A stretch of DNA of 26,689 bases from JBQCDV01 sp051960855. GTDB taxonomy: Bacteria; Actinomycetota; Actinomycetes; JAJZTN01. The stretch is from the NCBI GenBank assembly GCA_051960855.1, contig JBQCDV010000124.1, positions 1 to 26,689 on the forward strand. The letters are read 5' to 3'. The notes under the pieces were generated by a model. That model was not told the DNA's origin. It saw only the letters and a list, made by a program, of their open reading frames with translations, and did no database searches. The position numbers were made by a program, and so were the translations under genes. Shown here piece after piece: positions 13,242 through 20,394 of the stretch; within the stretch, counting starts at the first letter, position 1; the number at the start of each line of letters is the position of its first letter.

Positions 13242-15469
13242 GCGTCGCCGACCTGCCTGAGCTCGATCCGTTGGACGAGCCGTTGGCGCGCCTGCTGGGG
13301 CGCCCCACTGCCCAGCAACTGGCCAAGCTGGAGCTCCACCGCGTCCGAGACCTGCTGATGCACCTGCCGAGGCGCTACGCGCGCCGCGGTCAGCTGCAGC
13401 CGCTGGGCTCGATCCCTGTCGGCGAGGACGTGACGGTCATGGGGGAGGTCACCTCCGTGTCCCGCTCGCAGCGAAACGTGCGGGGCGGCGCCCGCCGACC
13501 GATCGACGTCCTGAAGGTCATGATCACGGATGGCCGCTCCCAGCTCGAGCTGACCTTCTTCAACCAGCCCTGGCGTACGAGGGAACTCACGACCGGCGCG
13601 GTCGGACTGTTCGCGGGCAAGGTGGGCGAGTTCCGCGGACAGAAGCAGCTCACCCACCCCGACTACGAGCTGCTCGGCGCGGACGGCGGGGACGCAGCGA
13701 CGGCGTTCGTGAGGCCGCTGATCCCGATCTACCCGGCGACGGCGGGACTGCCCTCCTGGCGCATCGACAAGGCTGTGGGGATCGTCCTCGACACCCTGCA
13801 CGAACTTCCCGACCCCTTGCCCTCCGACGTTCGCCAGCGGCACGCACTGCCGGACCTCCTCACCGCTCTGCGCCACGTCCACCGGCCCGAGACCGTCGAG
13901 GAAGCAGAGGCCGCCCGGGAGAGGCTCGCCTGGGATGAGGCGTTCGTGCTGCAGACGGTGCTGGCGCAACGGCGCAGAGCGAGCGCGGAGCTCGCCGCTG
14001 TCGCCCGACCCGCCGTCGCCGACGGTCTGGTCTCGCGCTTCGACGCCGCCCTGCCCTTCGATCTGACACGCAGCCAACGCGAGGTCGGCGACCTGCTCGC
14101 CGCAGAGCTCGCCGGCACCCGGCCGATGAACCGGCTGCTGCAGGGCGAGGTCGGGTCGGGCAAGACAGTGGTCGCCCTTCGGGCGATGCTGCATGTCGTC
14201 GATGCGGGGGGCCAGGCGGCCCTGCTGGCGCCGACGGAGGTGCTGGCTCAGCAGCACCATCGCACCGTCACCGAGCTGCTCGGGCCCCTGGGCGAGGGCG
14301 CGGGCCTCTTCGCGGGCAGCGACGTTGCGACGACGGCGACGCTGCTCACCGGTTCGATGACCGCGGCGCAGCGTCGGCGCGCCCTGCTCGAGATCGCCTC
14401 CGGCGAAGCGGGCATCGTGATCGGGACCCACGCGCTGCTGGAGGACCGCGTCGACTTCGCGGACCTGGGCCTCGTGGTCGTCGACGAGCAGCACAGATTC
14501 GGAGTCGAGCAGCGCGACGCGCTGCGCGCGAAGTCCGCACAGCCGCCGCACGTGCTCGTCATGACAGCGACGCCCATTCCGCGGACGGTTGCGATGACGG
14601 TGTTCGGCGACCTCGAGATCTCCACGGTCCGCGAGGTGCCGAGCGGCCGCGCAACCCTCGCCAGCCACGTCGTCCCCTCCTCCGACCGGCCCCACTACCT
14701 CGAACGAGCATGGGAGCGGGTGCGCGAGGAGGTCGCTCGCGGGAGGCAGGCCTTCGTGGTGTGCCCGTCGATCGGGGAGGTTCCCGAGAGTGGTGCCGCG
14801 CCTCGCCTGGCGGACGAGGAGGCAACCCTCGGAGAGGACGCCGAGCGCCCCACCCGCGCCCTGGCCAGCGTCGTTCGGACCCTCGAGGAGCTGCGCCAGG
14901 GGCCGCTGGCCGGACTGCGCCTGGCGGCGCTGCACGGGCGACAGCCGCCGGAGGACAAGGACGCGACGATGCGAGCCTTCGCGGCGGGGGACCTCGACGT
15001 CCTGGTGGCCACGACCGTCATTGAGGTCGGGGTCAACGTGCCCAACGCCACGGTCATGGTGGTCCTCGACGCCGACCGGTTCGGCATCAGCCAGCTGCAC
15101 CAGCTGCGCGGCCGGGTCGGCCGCGGCAGTGAGCCGGGAGTCGCCCTGCTGGTCACGCCGCTGCTTGCCGACGATCCCGCGCGGCAGCGGCTCGAGCGAG
15201 TGGCCGAGACCCATGACGGCTTCGCTCTGGCCGAGCTCGATCTGCAGACCCGACGCGAGGGCGACGTGCTGGGCGTCGACCAGTCAGGGACGCGCAGCAG
15301 CCTGCAGGCGCTGCAGGTGCTGCAGCACGAGGACATCATTCGGGAGGCACGCGAGGAGGCGACCGCCCTCGTCGCGTCGGACGCTGCCCTCGTCGGCCAT
15401 CCCTCGCTGCGACGGGCGGTCGAGGCCGTCCTCGACCGCGGCCGGGCGGACTACCTGGACAAGTCGTGA
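13238..15469 (+). CDS. recG: ATP-dependent DNA helicase RecG
   Basis: Branched-DNA translocase that remodels stalled forks and Holliday junctions. The 743-aa product has the N-terminal wedge/OB domain (about 50-160), Walker A GEVGSGKT (303-310), TGS and GTHALL segments, the DEQH box (416-419) followed by RFGVEQR, MTATPIPRT, and the C-terminal helicase motifs TTVIEVGVNVPNATVMV and QLRGRVGRG (near 623), then the RecG end (GDVLGVDQSGTRSSL). An acidic loop around residues 520-540 lengthens the segment after FVVCPSIGE. GTG start in a 4-nt overlap with the DAK2 stop; its own stop overlaps rsmD. Confidence 0.97.
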   Translation: MSVADLPELDPLDEPLARLLGRPTAQQLAKLELHRVRDLLMHLPRRYARRGQLQPLGSIPVGEDVTVMGEVTSVSRSQRNVRGGARRPIDVLKVMITDGRSQLELTFFNQPWRTRELTTGAVGLFAGKVGEFRGQKQLTHPDYELLGADGGDAATAFVRPLIPIYPATAGLPSWRIDKAVGIVLDTLHELPDPLPSDVRQRHALPDLLTALRHVHRPETVEEAEAARERLAWDEAFVLQTVLAQRRRASAELAAVARPAVADGLVSRFDAALPFDLTRSQREVGDLLAAELAGTRPMNRLLQGEVGSGKTVVALRAMLHVVDAGGQAALLAPTEVLAQQHHRTVTELLGPLGEGAGLFAGSDVATTATLLTGSMTAAQRRRALLEIASGEAGIVIGTHALLEDRVDFADLGLVVVDEQHRFGVEQRDALRAKSAQPPHVLVMTATPIPRTVAMTVFGDLEISTVREVPSGRATLASHVVPSSDRPHYLERAWERVREEVARGRQAFVVCPSIGEVPESGAAPRLADEEATLGEDAERPTRALASVVRTLEELRQGPLAGLRLAALHGRQPPEDKDATMRAFAAGDLDVLVATTVIEVGVNVPNATVMVVLDADRFGISQLHQLRGRVGRGSEPGVALLVTPLLADDPARQRLERVAETHDGFALAELDLQTRREGDVLGVDQSGTRSSLQALQVLQHEDIIREAREEATALVASDAALVGHPSLRRAVEAVLDRGRADYLDKS

Positions 15470-16038
15470 CGCGCATCATTGCGGGCCGCTACCGCGGCAG
15501 GTCGCTGCGCACGCCCACTGGGCGGGTGACGCGGCCGACCTCCGACCGCACCCGCGAGGCGCTGTTCGCCAGCCTGCTGGCTGCCGCGGACCCGGCGGGT
15601 GCCTTCCTCGACCTGTACGCGGGCTCCGGTGCCGTCGGCCTCGAGGCACTGTCCCGCGGCTGGGCGCCGGTCGTTCTCGTCGACCAGGACCGGCGTGCCA
15701 TCACGGCCATCCGAACCAACGTCGCTGTCCTGTCTGCCCCCGCCGGCGACGTGGTCGTCGTGTCGGCACCGGTCTCCCGAGCCCTCGACGGCCCCGCTCC
15801 GGCGCCCGTGGACGTGGCCTTCGCCGACCCGCCCTACGACCTGCCCGCCGAGCGGCTCCAGCGTGACTTGGTCATGCTGCTCGAGCGGGGCTGGCTGCTG
15901 CCGGATGCCCGGGTCGTCGTCGAGCGATCGGCGAGGGACAGCTGGCACTGGCCCGACGGCTTCGAGGAGGATGCGACGAGGCGCTACGGAGAGACCGTGC
16001 TCTGCTACGGTCGCGCCGCCCGGGAGGAGAGCACGTGA
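15466..16038 (+). CDS. rsmD: 16S rRNA (guanine966-N2)-methyltransferase
   Basis: Methylates the 2-amino group of G966 in 16S rRNA using S-adenosylmethionine. The 190-aa product opens with the family start MTRIIAGRYRGRSLRTP, then RPTSDRTREALFASL, the SAM-binding FLDLYAGSGAVGLEALSRG (47-65), VLVDQD, and the catalytic DPPY (121-124). The end (RRYGETVLCYGRA) is typical. GTG start overlaps the recG stop by 4 nt, and its stop overlaps coaD. The rsmD-coaD pair is conserved widely in bacteria. Confidence 0.96.
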   Translation: MTRIIAGRYRGRSLRTPTGRVTRPTSDRTREALFASLLAAADPAGAFLDLYAGSGAVGLEALSRGWAPVVLVDQDRRAITAIRTNVAVLSAPAGDVVVVSAPVSRALDGPAPAPVDVAFADPPYDLPAERLQRDLVMLLERGWLLPDARVVVERSARDSWHWPDGFEEDATRRYGETVLCYGRAAREEST

Positions 16039-16589
16039 GCGACGACGCACCGTCGCCGGCCGTCTTCGACGTGCCGGTCCCAGCCGACCTCTCGCCCGAT
16101 CTCTCGCCCCATGTCTGCGTCTGTCCCGGCTCCTTCGATCCCGTCACCCTCGGGCACCTCGATGTCATCCGGCGCTGCTCGGTGCTCTTCGACCGGGTGG
16201 TCGTTGCCGTGCTTGTCAACCCCGACAAGCAGCCGGTCTTCACCGAGGAGGAGCGCGTCGAGCTGCTGCGTGAGGTGACGCGGCCCTTCCCGAACGTCGC
16301 TGTCGTTGCTGCTCACGGGCTGCTGGTCGACGTCTGTCGGCGCGAGCGCGCCGGCGTGGTGGTCAAGGGCGTGCGAGGCAGCAGCGACACCGAGTACGAG
16401 CTGCCCATGGCAGCCATGAACCGTCACCTCGCCGGAGTCGAGACGCTGCTGCTTCCGAGCGACCCGCGCGTGAGCTATGTGTCGTCGTCGCTCGTGCGCA
16501 GCATCGCCAGCAACGGTGGCGACGTGTCCGGGCTCGTCCCTGACGTGGTGGCCGGGCCCCTCCTGCAACGACGAGGAAGGTCACGATGA
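16035..16589 (+). CDS. coaD: Phosphopantetheine adenylyltransferase
   Basis: Fourth step of coenzyme A synthesis: adenylates 4'-phosphopantetheine. The 184-aa product has the nucleotidyltransferase motif CPGSFDPVTLGH (30-41), FTEEERVELLRE, VVKGVRGSSDTEYELPMA, and the C-terminal VSYVSSSLVRSIASNGGDVSGLVPD. Most CoaD proteins are about 160 aa and start just before the PGSFDP motif; here 26 extra residues include a DLSPDLSP repeat coded by a 12-bp duplication (16087-16110). No in-frame start exists between GTG 16035 and the motif, so the extension is real unless a rare start is used. Overlaps rsmD and the next gene by 4 nt each. Confidence 0.96.
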   Translation: MSDDAPSPAVFDVPVPADLSPDLSPHVCVCPGSFDPVTLGHLDVIRRCSVLFDRVVVAVLVNPDKQPVFTEEERVELLREVTRPFPNVAVVAAHGLLVDVCRRERAGVVVKGVRGSSDTEYELPMAAMNRHLAGVETLLLPSDPRVSYVSSSLVRSIASNGGDVSGLVPDVVAGPLLQRRGRSR

Positions 16590-17284
16590 CGGAGGCGGCC
16601 GCAGCGTCCGCGCCCGGGCTGCTGCCCAGCATCGACGCGCTCACGGCGCAGGTCCGCGAGGCACGCACGCTGCCGATGTCAGCGTCGGTGGTCCTGCACC
16701 GCGAGGAGCTGCTCACCGCTCTGGCCGCGCTACGCGAGGCAGCCACGGCCGAGGCGGAGGAGCTGGCTCGGCTGCGCGCGGACCAGGAGGGCGTGCTGGC
16801 CGCGGCCCGTGCCGAGGCGGCGCGGATCGTGACCCTCGCAGCCGCCGAACGCCAACAGCTGCTCGCCACCGACGGCCTCGTGCGCGGCGCGCAGAGTGAG
16901 GCCGACCGCATTCTCCGCGACGCCCGCGAGCAGGCGCTGGGCATGCGCCGCGAGGTCGACGACTACGTCGACGGGAAGCTCGCTCACTTCGAGGTCGCCC
17001 TCACCCGGGTGCTCGCAGCCGTGCACCGCGGACGCGGACTGCTCGCGGAACGCCTCGACGTCGGCCCGATCGACGGCCTGCTCGAGTCGCCGCTCGACGC
17101 CCCGGTCGAGGGCCCGGTTGAGCGCTCGGTTGAGGGCCGAGTTGAGGGCCGGGTTGAGGGCTCAGCTGAGGGCTCAGCTGAGGGCTCGGTTGAGGGCGCT
17201 GCCGACGCCCGGGGCAGTGAGGACGCGACAGCGGCGCAGGCCTCGTCGTTCACGACTTTGTCCGAGGCCTCGCCGCTCCGGTAG
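16586..17284 (+). CDS. SepIVA/DivIVA-like coiled-coil protein
   Basis: A 232-aa protein resembling mycobacterial SepIVA (a septation factor also encoded near coaD and rnc). An N-terminal part (12-45) with PMSASVVLHREELL matches the start of that family; a coiled coil runs from about 45 to 125; the segment EVDDYVDGKLAHFEVALTRV (123-142) with HRGR is the family's most conserved stretch. It is shorter in the coil than SepIVA (about 245 aa) and adds a repetitive acidic tail (172-203) of [PSRA]-[VA]-E-G units. An alternative label in annotations is ATP synthase F0 subunit B-like, which reflects only the coil. ATG overlaps the coaD stop (ATGA). It is the last gene of the recG operon. A role in division is inferred from similarity. 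Confidence 0.8.
   Translation: MTEAAAASAPGLLPSIDALTAQVREARTLPMSASVVLHREELLTALAALREAATAEAEELARLRADQEGVLAAARAEAARIVTLAAAERQQLLATDGLVRGAQSEADRILRDAREQALGMRREVDDYVDGKLAHFEVALTRVLAAVHRGRGLLAERLDVGPIDGLLESPLDAPVEGPVERSVEGRVEGRVEGSAEGSAEGSVEGAADARGSEDATAAQASSFTTLSEASPLR
17102..17197 (+). repeat. Eight 12-bp coding repeats in the SepIVA-like tail
   Basis: Eight contiguous 12-bp units with the core GTTGAGGGC encode PVEG PVER SVEG RVEG RVEG SAEG SAEG SVEG. Two neighbours (17162-17173 and 17174-17185) are identical. Copy number is likely variable between strains. Confidence 0.9.
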
Positions 17285-17287
17285 TCT
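17258..17287 (+). promoter_or_regulatory. Promoter of the DUF177-rpmF unit
   Basis: TTGTCC (17258-17263), 18-nt spacer, TAGTCT (17282-17287). It sits inside the last codons of the SepIVA-like gene, whose stop TAG is the first half of the -10. The start near 17294 gives a leader of about 78 nt. Confidence 0.65.
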
Positions 17288-17298
17288 GGTCCCCGGCC

Positions 17299-17316
17299 CG
17301 TGGGCAACTGCCCGCG
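17299..17316 (+). promoter_or_regulatory. Hairpin at the start of the DUF177-rpmF leader
   Basis: CGTGGGC, loop AACT, GCCCGCG: 7-bp stem with one T-G wobble, about five bases after the predicted transcript start. It could stabilise the RNA or be regulatory; no known riboswitch was recognised. Confidence 0.4.
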
Positions 17317-17371
17317 TGCCATCAGCAGGACGTGGTGAAGGACGACGACCGAGAGCGCAGGGGCAGCAACC

Positions 17372-17965
17372 ATGGGCACCGTGCGATCTGGTCGTCGCCT
17401 GGATCCGGCCTCGCCGCTGGTGCTGGACACCCGCGAGCTCGGTCGGCGTCCGGGCACCATGCGCCGCGTGCAGCGGACGGTGCCAGCCCCTGACGGGCTC
17501 GGCACCGACGTCATCGCGGTGCCGCCGGGTGAGCCCCTCGAGCTCGACGCCCGCATCGAGGCCGTGCAGGAGGGGGTTCTCCTCTCCGGGACGGTCACCG
17601 GTGTCGCGCGTGGCGAGTGCGTGCGGTGTCTCGAGCCGGCGAACGTCGACCTCACCGTGGACCTGCAGGAGCTCTACGCCTACCCCGACGCTCGGCCGCC
17701 GGGTGGTCGGGGGAGCTCCGGGGGCGGGGAGTCCGAGGATGACCCGCTGCCTGAGCTCGAGGGCGACCTGATCGACCTCGAGCCTGTCCTCCGGGACGCC
17801 GTCGTCCTCGCGCTGCCGTTCCAGCCGGTCTGTCGCGAGGAGTGCCGAGGGCTGTGCTCCGAGTGCGGAGCGCGGCTTGACGACGACCCCGAGCACCAGC
17901 ACGACGACGTCGACCCTCGGTGGGCGGCGTTGCAGCAGTTGATCGACGACCAGAGAGAGAGCTGA
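17372..17965 (+). CDS. DUF177 (YceD-family) protein
   Basis: A 197-aa member of the YceD family, encoded next to rpmF in most bacteria; in E. coli and plants it is linked to 23S rRNA accumulation, but the exact role is not settled. Visible are the start LVLDTRELGRRPG, GVLLSGTVTGVARGECVRCLEP (C83, C86), and a C-terminal FQPVCREECRGLCSECGARL (C154, C158, C162, C165), which suggests bound zinc. A Gly/Ser/acidic loop lies at 108-128. ATG 17372 has AGGGG about nine bases upstream. The stop is two bases from rpmF. Confidence 0.9.
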   Translation: MGTVRSGRRLDPASPLVLDTRELGRRPGTMRRVQRTVPAPDGLGTDVIAVPPGEPLELDARIEAVQEGVLLSGTVTGVARGECVRCLEPANVDLTVDLQELYAYPDARPPGGRGSSGGGESEDDPLPELEGDLIDLEPVLRDAVVLALPFQPVCREECRGLCSECGARLDDDPEHQHDDVDPRWAALQQLIDDQRES

Positions 17966-17967
17966 CC

Positions 17968-18141
17968 GTGGCCGTTCCCAAGCGGAAGATGTCGCGCGCC
18001 AACACCCGCGCCCGCCGCAGCCAGTGGAAGGCCAGCGCGCCCACGCTCGTGGCCTGCCCGCAGTGCCGCGAGCCGAAGCTGCCGCACGTCGCCTGCCCGA
18101 CCTGCGGCACGTACAACCGTCGCCAGGTCATCAGCGCCTGA
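17968..18141 (+). CDS. rpmF: 50S ribosomal protein L32 (zinc-ribbon form)
   Basis: A complete 57-aa ribosomal protein starting MAVPKRKMSRANTRARRSQW. It keeps the zinc ribbon as CPQC and CPTC, followed by GTYNRRQVI. The GTG start is two bases after the DUF177 stop, with GAGAGAG as ribosome site; the conserved N-terminus fixes it. A strong stem-loop follows 20 bases after the stop. Confidence 0.97.
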   Translation: MAVPKRKMSRANTRARRSQWKASAPTLVACPQCREPKLPHVACPTCGTYNRRQVISA

Positions 18142-18161
18142 CGCTGACGCACACACCGCTC

Positions 18162-18196
18162 GAGGAAGCCGACGGACCTCGTCCGCCGGCTTCCTC
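18162..18196 (+). terminator. Terminator after rpmF
   Basis: GAGGAAGCCGACGGAC (18162-18177), loop CTC, GTCCGCCGGCTTCCTC (18181-18196): 16-bp stem with one A-C mismatch. It separates DUF177-rpmF from rnc, 27 bases before the rnc start. Confidence 0.8.
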
Positions 18197-18223
18197 GCGT
18201 TGCCTGATGGAACTCTCACTGAC

Positions 18224-19000
18224 GTGACGTCGAAGCCGAAGACTCGCGGCCCTGTCTCACAGGAGTCGCTCGACCCATTGCAGGAGGCGCTGGCTGAGGC
18301 GGTCCTCGGTCAGGGCTGCCCGTGGGTGCACCCTCTCGACCCTGAGCTGCTGCTGCAGGCGCTGACGCACCGTTCCTACGCCTATGAGCACGGGGGCCTG
18401 CCGACCAACGAGCGCCTCGAGTTCCTCGGCGACTCGGTGCTCGGCCTGGTGGTCACTGACACCCTGTTCCGCCGCCACCCGGACCTGCCCGAGGGTCAGC
18501 TGGCCAAGCTGCGCGCGGCCGTCGTCAACATGCGAGCTCTCGCCGAGGTTGCCACCGTGCTGGACCTCGGCTCGTACGTACGGTTGGGCAAGGGGGAGGA
18601 AGCGACCGGTGGGCGCGCCAAGCCCTCCATCCTCGCCGACACCCTGGAGGCTCTCCTGGGTGCGGTCTACCTCGACCACGGGCTACCTGTCGCGACCGCA
18701 CTGGTCCATGCGCTGCTGGATCCGCTGATCGCCGTGAGCGCCACCCTCGGCGCCGGGCTCGACTGGAAGACGAGCCTGCAGGAGCTCTCCGCGCGGGTGG
18801 GGGCGGGAGTGCCGGAGTACGTGGTCGAGGAGTCCGGCCCGGACCACGCCAAGACCTTCCTCGCGCGTGCCGTCGTCGGTGGGGAGGCCCGCGGCTCCGG
18901 CATGGGTCACAGCAAGAAGGAGGCCGAGCAGCAGGCGGCCGCGGCGGCGTGGACGTCCCTTCGCGACGAGCACGAAGACCAGCTGGCGGCCGAGGCGTGA
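18224..19000 (+). CDS. rnc: Ribonuclease III
   Basis: Double-stranded-RNA endonuclease for rRNA processing and mRNA decay. The 258-aa product has the RNase III signature NERLEFLGDSVL (62-73), the second acidic site in LADTLEALLGAVYLDHG, and a C-terminal double-stranded-RNA-binding domain (WKTSLQEL to GHSKKEAEQQAAAAAW). The start is uncertain: GTG 18224 is chosen because residues from there look like family N-termini, but a TTG at 18200 is also in frame and neither has a good ribosome site. The terminator just upstream implies its own promoter or read-through; none was recognised. mutM follows after 30 bp. Confidence 0.95.
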   Translation: MTSKPKTRGPVSQESLDPLQEALAEAVLGQGCPWVHPLDPELLLQALTHRSYAYEHGGLPTNERLEFLGDSVLGLVVTDTLFRRHPDLPEGQLAKLRAAVVNMRALAEVATVLDLGSYVRLGKGEEATGGRAKPSILADTLEALLGAVYLDHGLPVATALVHALLDPLIAVSATLGAGLDWKTSLQELSARVGAGVPEYVVEESGPDHAKTFLARAVVGGEARGSGMGHSKKEAEQQAAAAAWTSLRDEHEDQLAAEA

Positions 19001-19030
19001 CGGCGCTGGCGGTTCGCGGGGGGAGCTGAC

Positions 19031-19933
19031 GTGCCCGAGCTGCCGGAGGTCGAGGTCGTGCGTGCCGGCCTCGAACGCTGGGTCACCGGTGCCCTCGTCG
19101 ACGACGTCGAGGTGCTGCATCCGCGCGCGATCCGCCGCCACGTCCCTGGCGCGGCCGACCTCACCAAGAGGCTGCGCGGGCGGCGGCTTGGTGCCGCCGA
19201 ACGCCGCGGCAAGTTCCTCTGGATCCCGCTGGACGCGGGGGAGGACGAGGCGCTGGTGGCCCACCTCGGCATGAGCGGTCAGCTGCTGGTCCACGACGCA
19301 CCCGCTCCTGACGAGCGTCACCTACGCGTGCGCCTTCGTCTGCGCGAGGCGGATGTGTCCGAACTGCGCTTCGTCGACCAGCGCACCTTCGGTGGCCTCG
19401 CGGTCGATGCCCTGGTCGCCGGTCGTCCCGCTCGCCCAGGCTCGCCAGGTCGGGTCGTGCCGGAGCCCGTGGCACACATCGCCCCGGACCTCCTCGAGGA
19501 TGACCTCGACCTCGATGGCCTCGTGCGGGAGGTTCGCCGCCGCAACAGCGAGATCAAGCGGGTGCTGCTCGACCAGACGGTCGTCTCCGGCATCGGCAAC
19601 ATCTACGCCGACGAGGCACTGTGGCGCGCCCGGCTCAGCGGGCTGCGGCGGGCGGCCGCCCTGCCCCGCACGGCCGTCCTGTCGGTGCTCGACGCGGCCG
19701 CGGAGGTCATGCGGGAGGCGCTGCGGGCGGGCGGGACGTCGTTCGACGCCCTGTATGTGAACGTGAACGGGCAGAGCGGCTACTTCGAGCGCGGCCTGGC
19801 CGCCTACGGCCGCGAGGGCCAGCCGTGTCTGCGGTGCGGCACGCCCATCCGGCGGGCCGCCTTCGCGAACCGCTCGTCCTTCTCGTGCCCTGTGTGCCAG
19901 CCCCCGCCGCGGCGCTCGCGAGGGCCACGGTAG
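19031..19933 (+). CDS. mutM: Formamidopyrimidine-DNA glycosylase
   Basis: Base-excision repair enzyme for 8-oxoguanine and formamidopyrimidines, with AP-lyase activity. The 300-aa product starts with the catalytic MPELPEVE (P2, E3 after Met), has RRGKFLWIPL with the conserved lysine, HLGMSGQL, and SGIGNIYADEALW of the helix-two-turn-helix, and ends in a zinc finger with CLRC and CPVC. The finger loop reads ANRSSF where GRST is common; the arginine is kept. GTG start with GGAG five bases upstream. It follows rnc closely, as is usual in actinobacteria. Confidence 0.96.
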   Translation: MPELPEVEVVRAGLERWVTGALVDDVEVLHPRAIRRHVPGAADLTKRLRGRRLGAAERRGKFLWIPLDAGEDEALVAHLGMSGQLLVHDAPAPDERHLRVRLRLREADVSELRFVDQRTFGGLAVDALVAGRPARPGSPGRVVPEPVAHIAPDLLEDDLDLDGLVREVRRRNSEIKRVLLDQTVVSGIGNIYADEALWRARLSGLRRAAALPRTAVLSVLDAAAEVMREALRAGGTSFDALYVNVNGQSGYFERGLAAYGREGQPCLRCGTPIRRAAFANRSSFSCPVCQPPPRRSRGPR

Positions 19934-19938
19934 CTGGC

Positions 19939-19968
19939 TTGACCTGCGGGAAAGCCCAGTGGGACATT
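19939..19968 (+). promoter_or_regulatory. Possible promoter upstream of the 66-aa gene
   Basis: TTGACC (19939-19944), 18-nt spacer, GACATT (19963-19968). The -35 is good, the -10 only fair. It would give a leader of about 93 nt that contains the hairpin at 20004-20021. Confidence 0.35.
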
Positions 19969-20003
19969 GGTGCTGCCGCGGTTGACGATCACGCCGCCGG
20001 ACC

Positions 20004-20021
20004 GGGCTGTTTCCGCAGCCC
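20004..20021 (+). terminator. Hairpin between mutM and the 66-aa gene
   Basis: GGGCTG, loop TTTCCG, CAGCCC: perfect 6-bp stem. It could end the rnc-mutM transcript or be a leader element of the next gene; no T-run follows. Confidence 0.35.
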
Positions 20022-20067
20022 ACAGTTGTCGTAGCGGTACCGAATGGACTGTCGGAGAGGATCCACG

Positions 20068-20268
20068 ATGGCCAAGGCGCTTCTGGGTCATGTCGGAGCC
20101 ACCGATCTGCGTCTCGTCGACGAGGTGCGCCGACTGCAGCAGCGCGTCCGCGATCTCGAGAGCGAGCTGCTGCGACTGAGGTCTGAGAACGACGCCCTCG
20201 CCGCCGTCCTCGAGCAGGCGGCCGACCGCGACCTGCTGCGGCTACCCGCCGAGCCTGCCCTCACCTGA
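20068..20268 (+). CDS. Small conserved coiled-coil protein next to smc
   Basis: A 66-aa protein, MAKALLGHVGATDLRLVDEV at the start and AEPALT at the end. Residues about 14-52 form a Leu-rich coiled coil (RRLQQRVRDLESELLRLRSE). I recall similar short proteins at this place in other actinobacterial genomes; no function is known to me. No signal peptide, membrane helix, or metal motif. ATG 20068 follows GAGAGG by seven bases; an in-frame ATG at 20044 lacks a site. The start of coding follows a leader with a hairpin. Confidence 0.8.
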   Translation: MAKALLGHVGATDLRLVDEVRRLQQRVRDLESELLRLRSENDALAAVLEQAADRDLLRLPAEPALT

Positions 20269-20394
20269 GGGACGGCTGAAAAAGGGCCCGACACGCCCAG
20301 ACGCGCCCTGCTGCCTCGCTAGGCTGGACGGCGTTCGACGCGGCCGCCGCGCAGGGGCCGGACCGACCGACGGCTTCTGCAGGATGGCTTCCGC

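Noticed and set aside
12683..15214. Long open minus-strand frame (843 codons) opposite recG
   Set aside because: It lies antisense to clear DAK2 and recG genes, has no recognisable domain, and is explained by the strong third-position GC bias of the real genes.
18200..18223. TTG 18200 as rnc start
   Set aside because: No ribosome site; it follows the terminator stem directly. GTG 18224 fits family N-termini better, though this stays uncertain.
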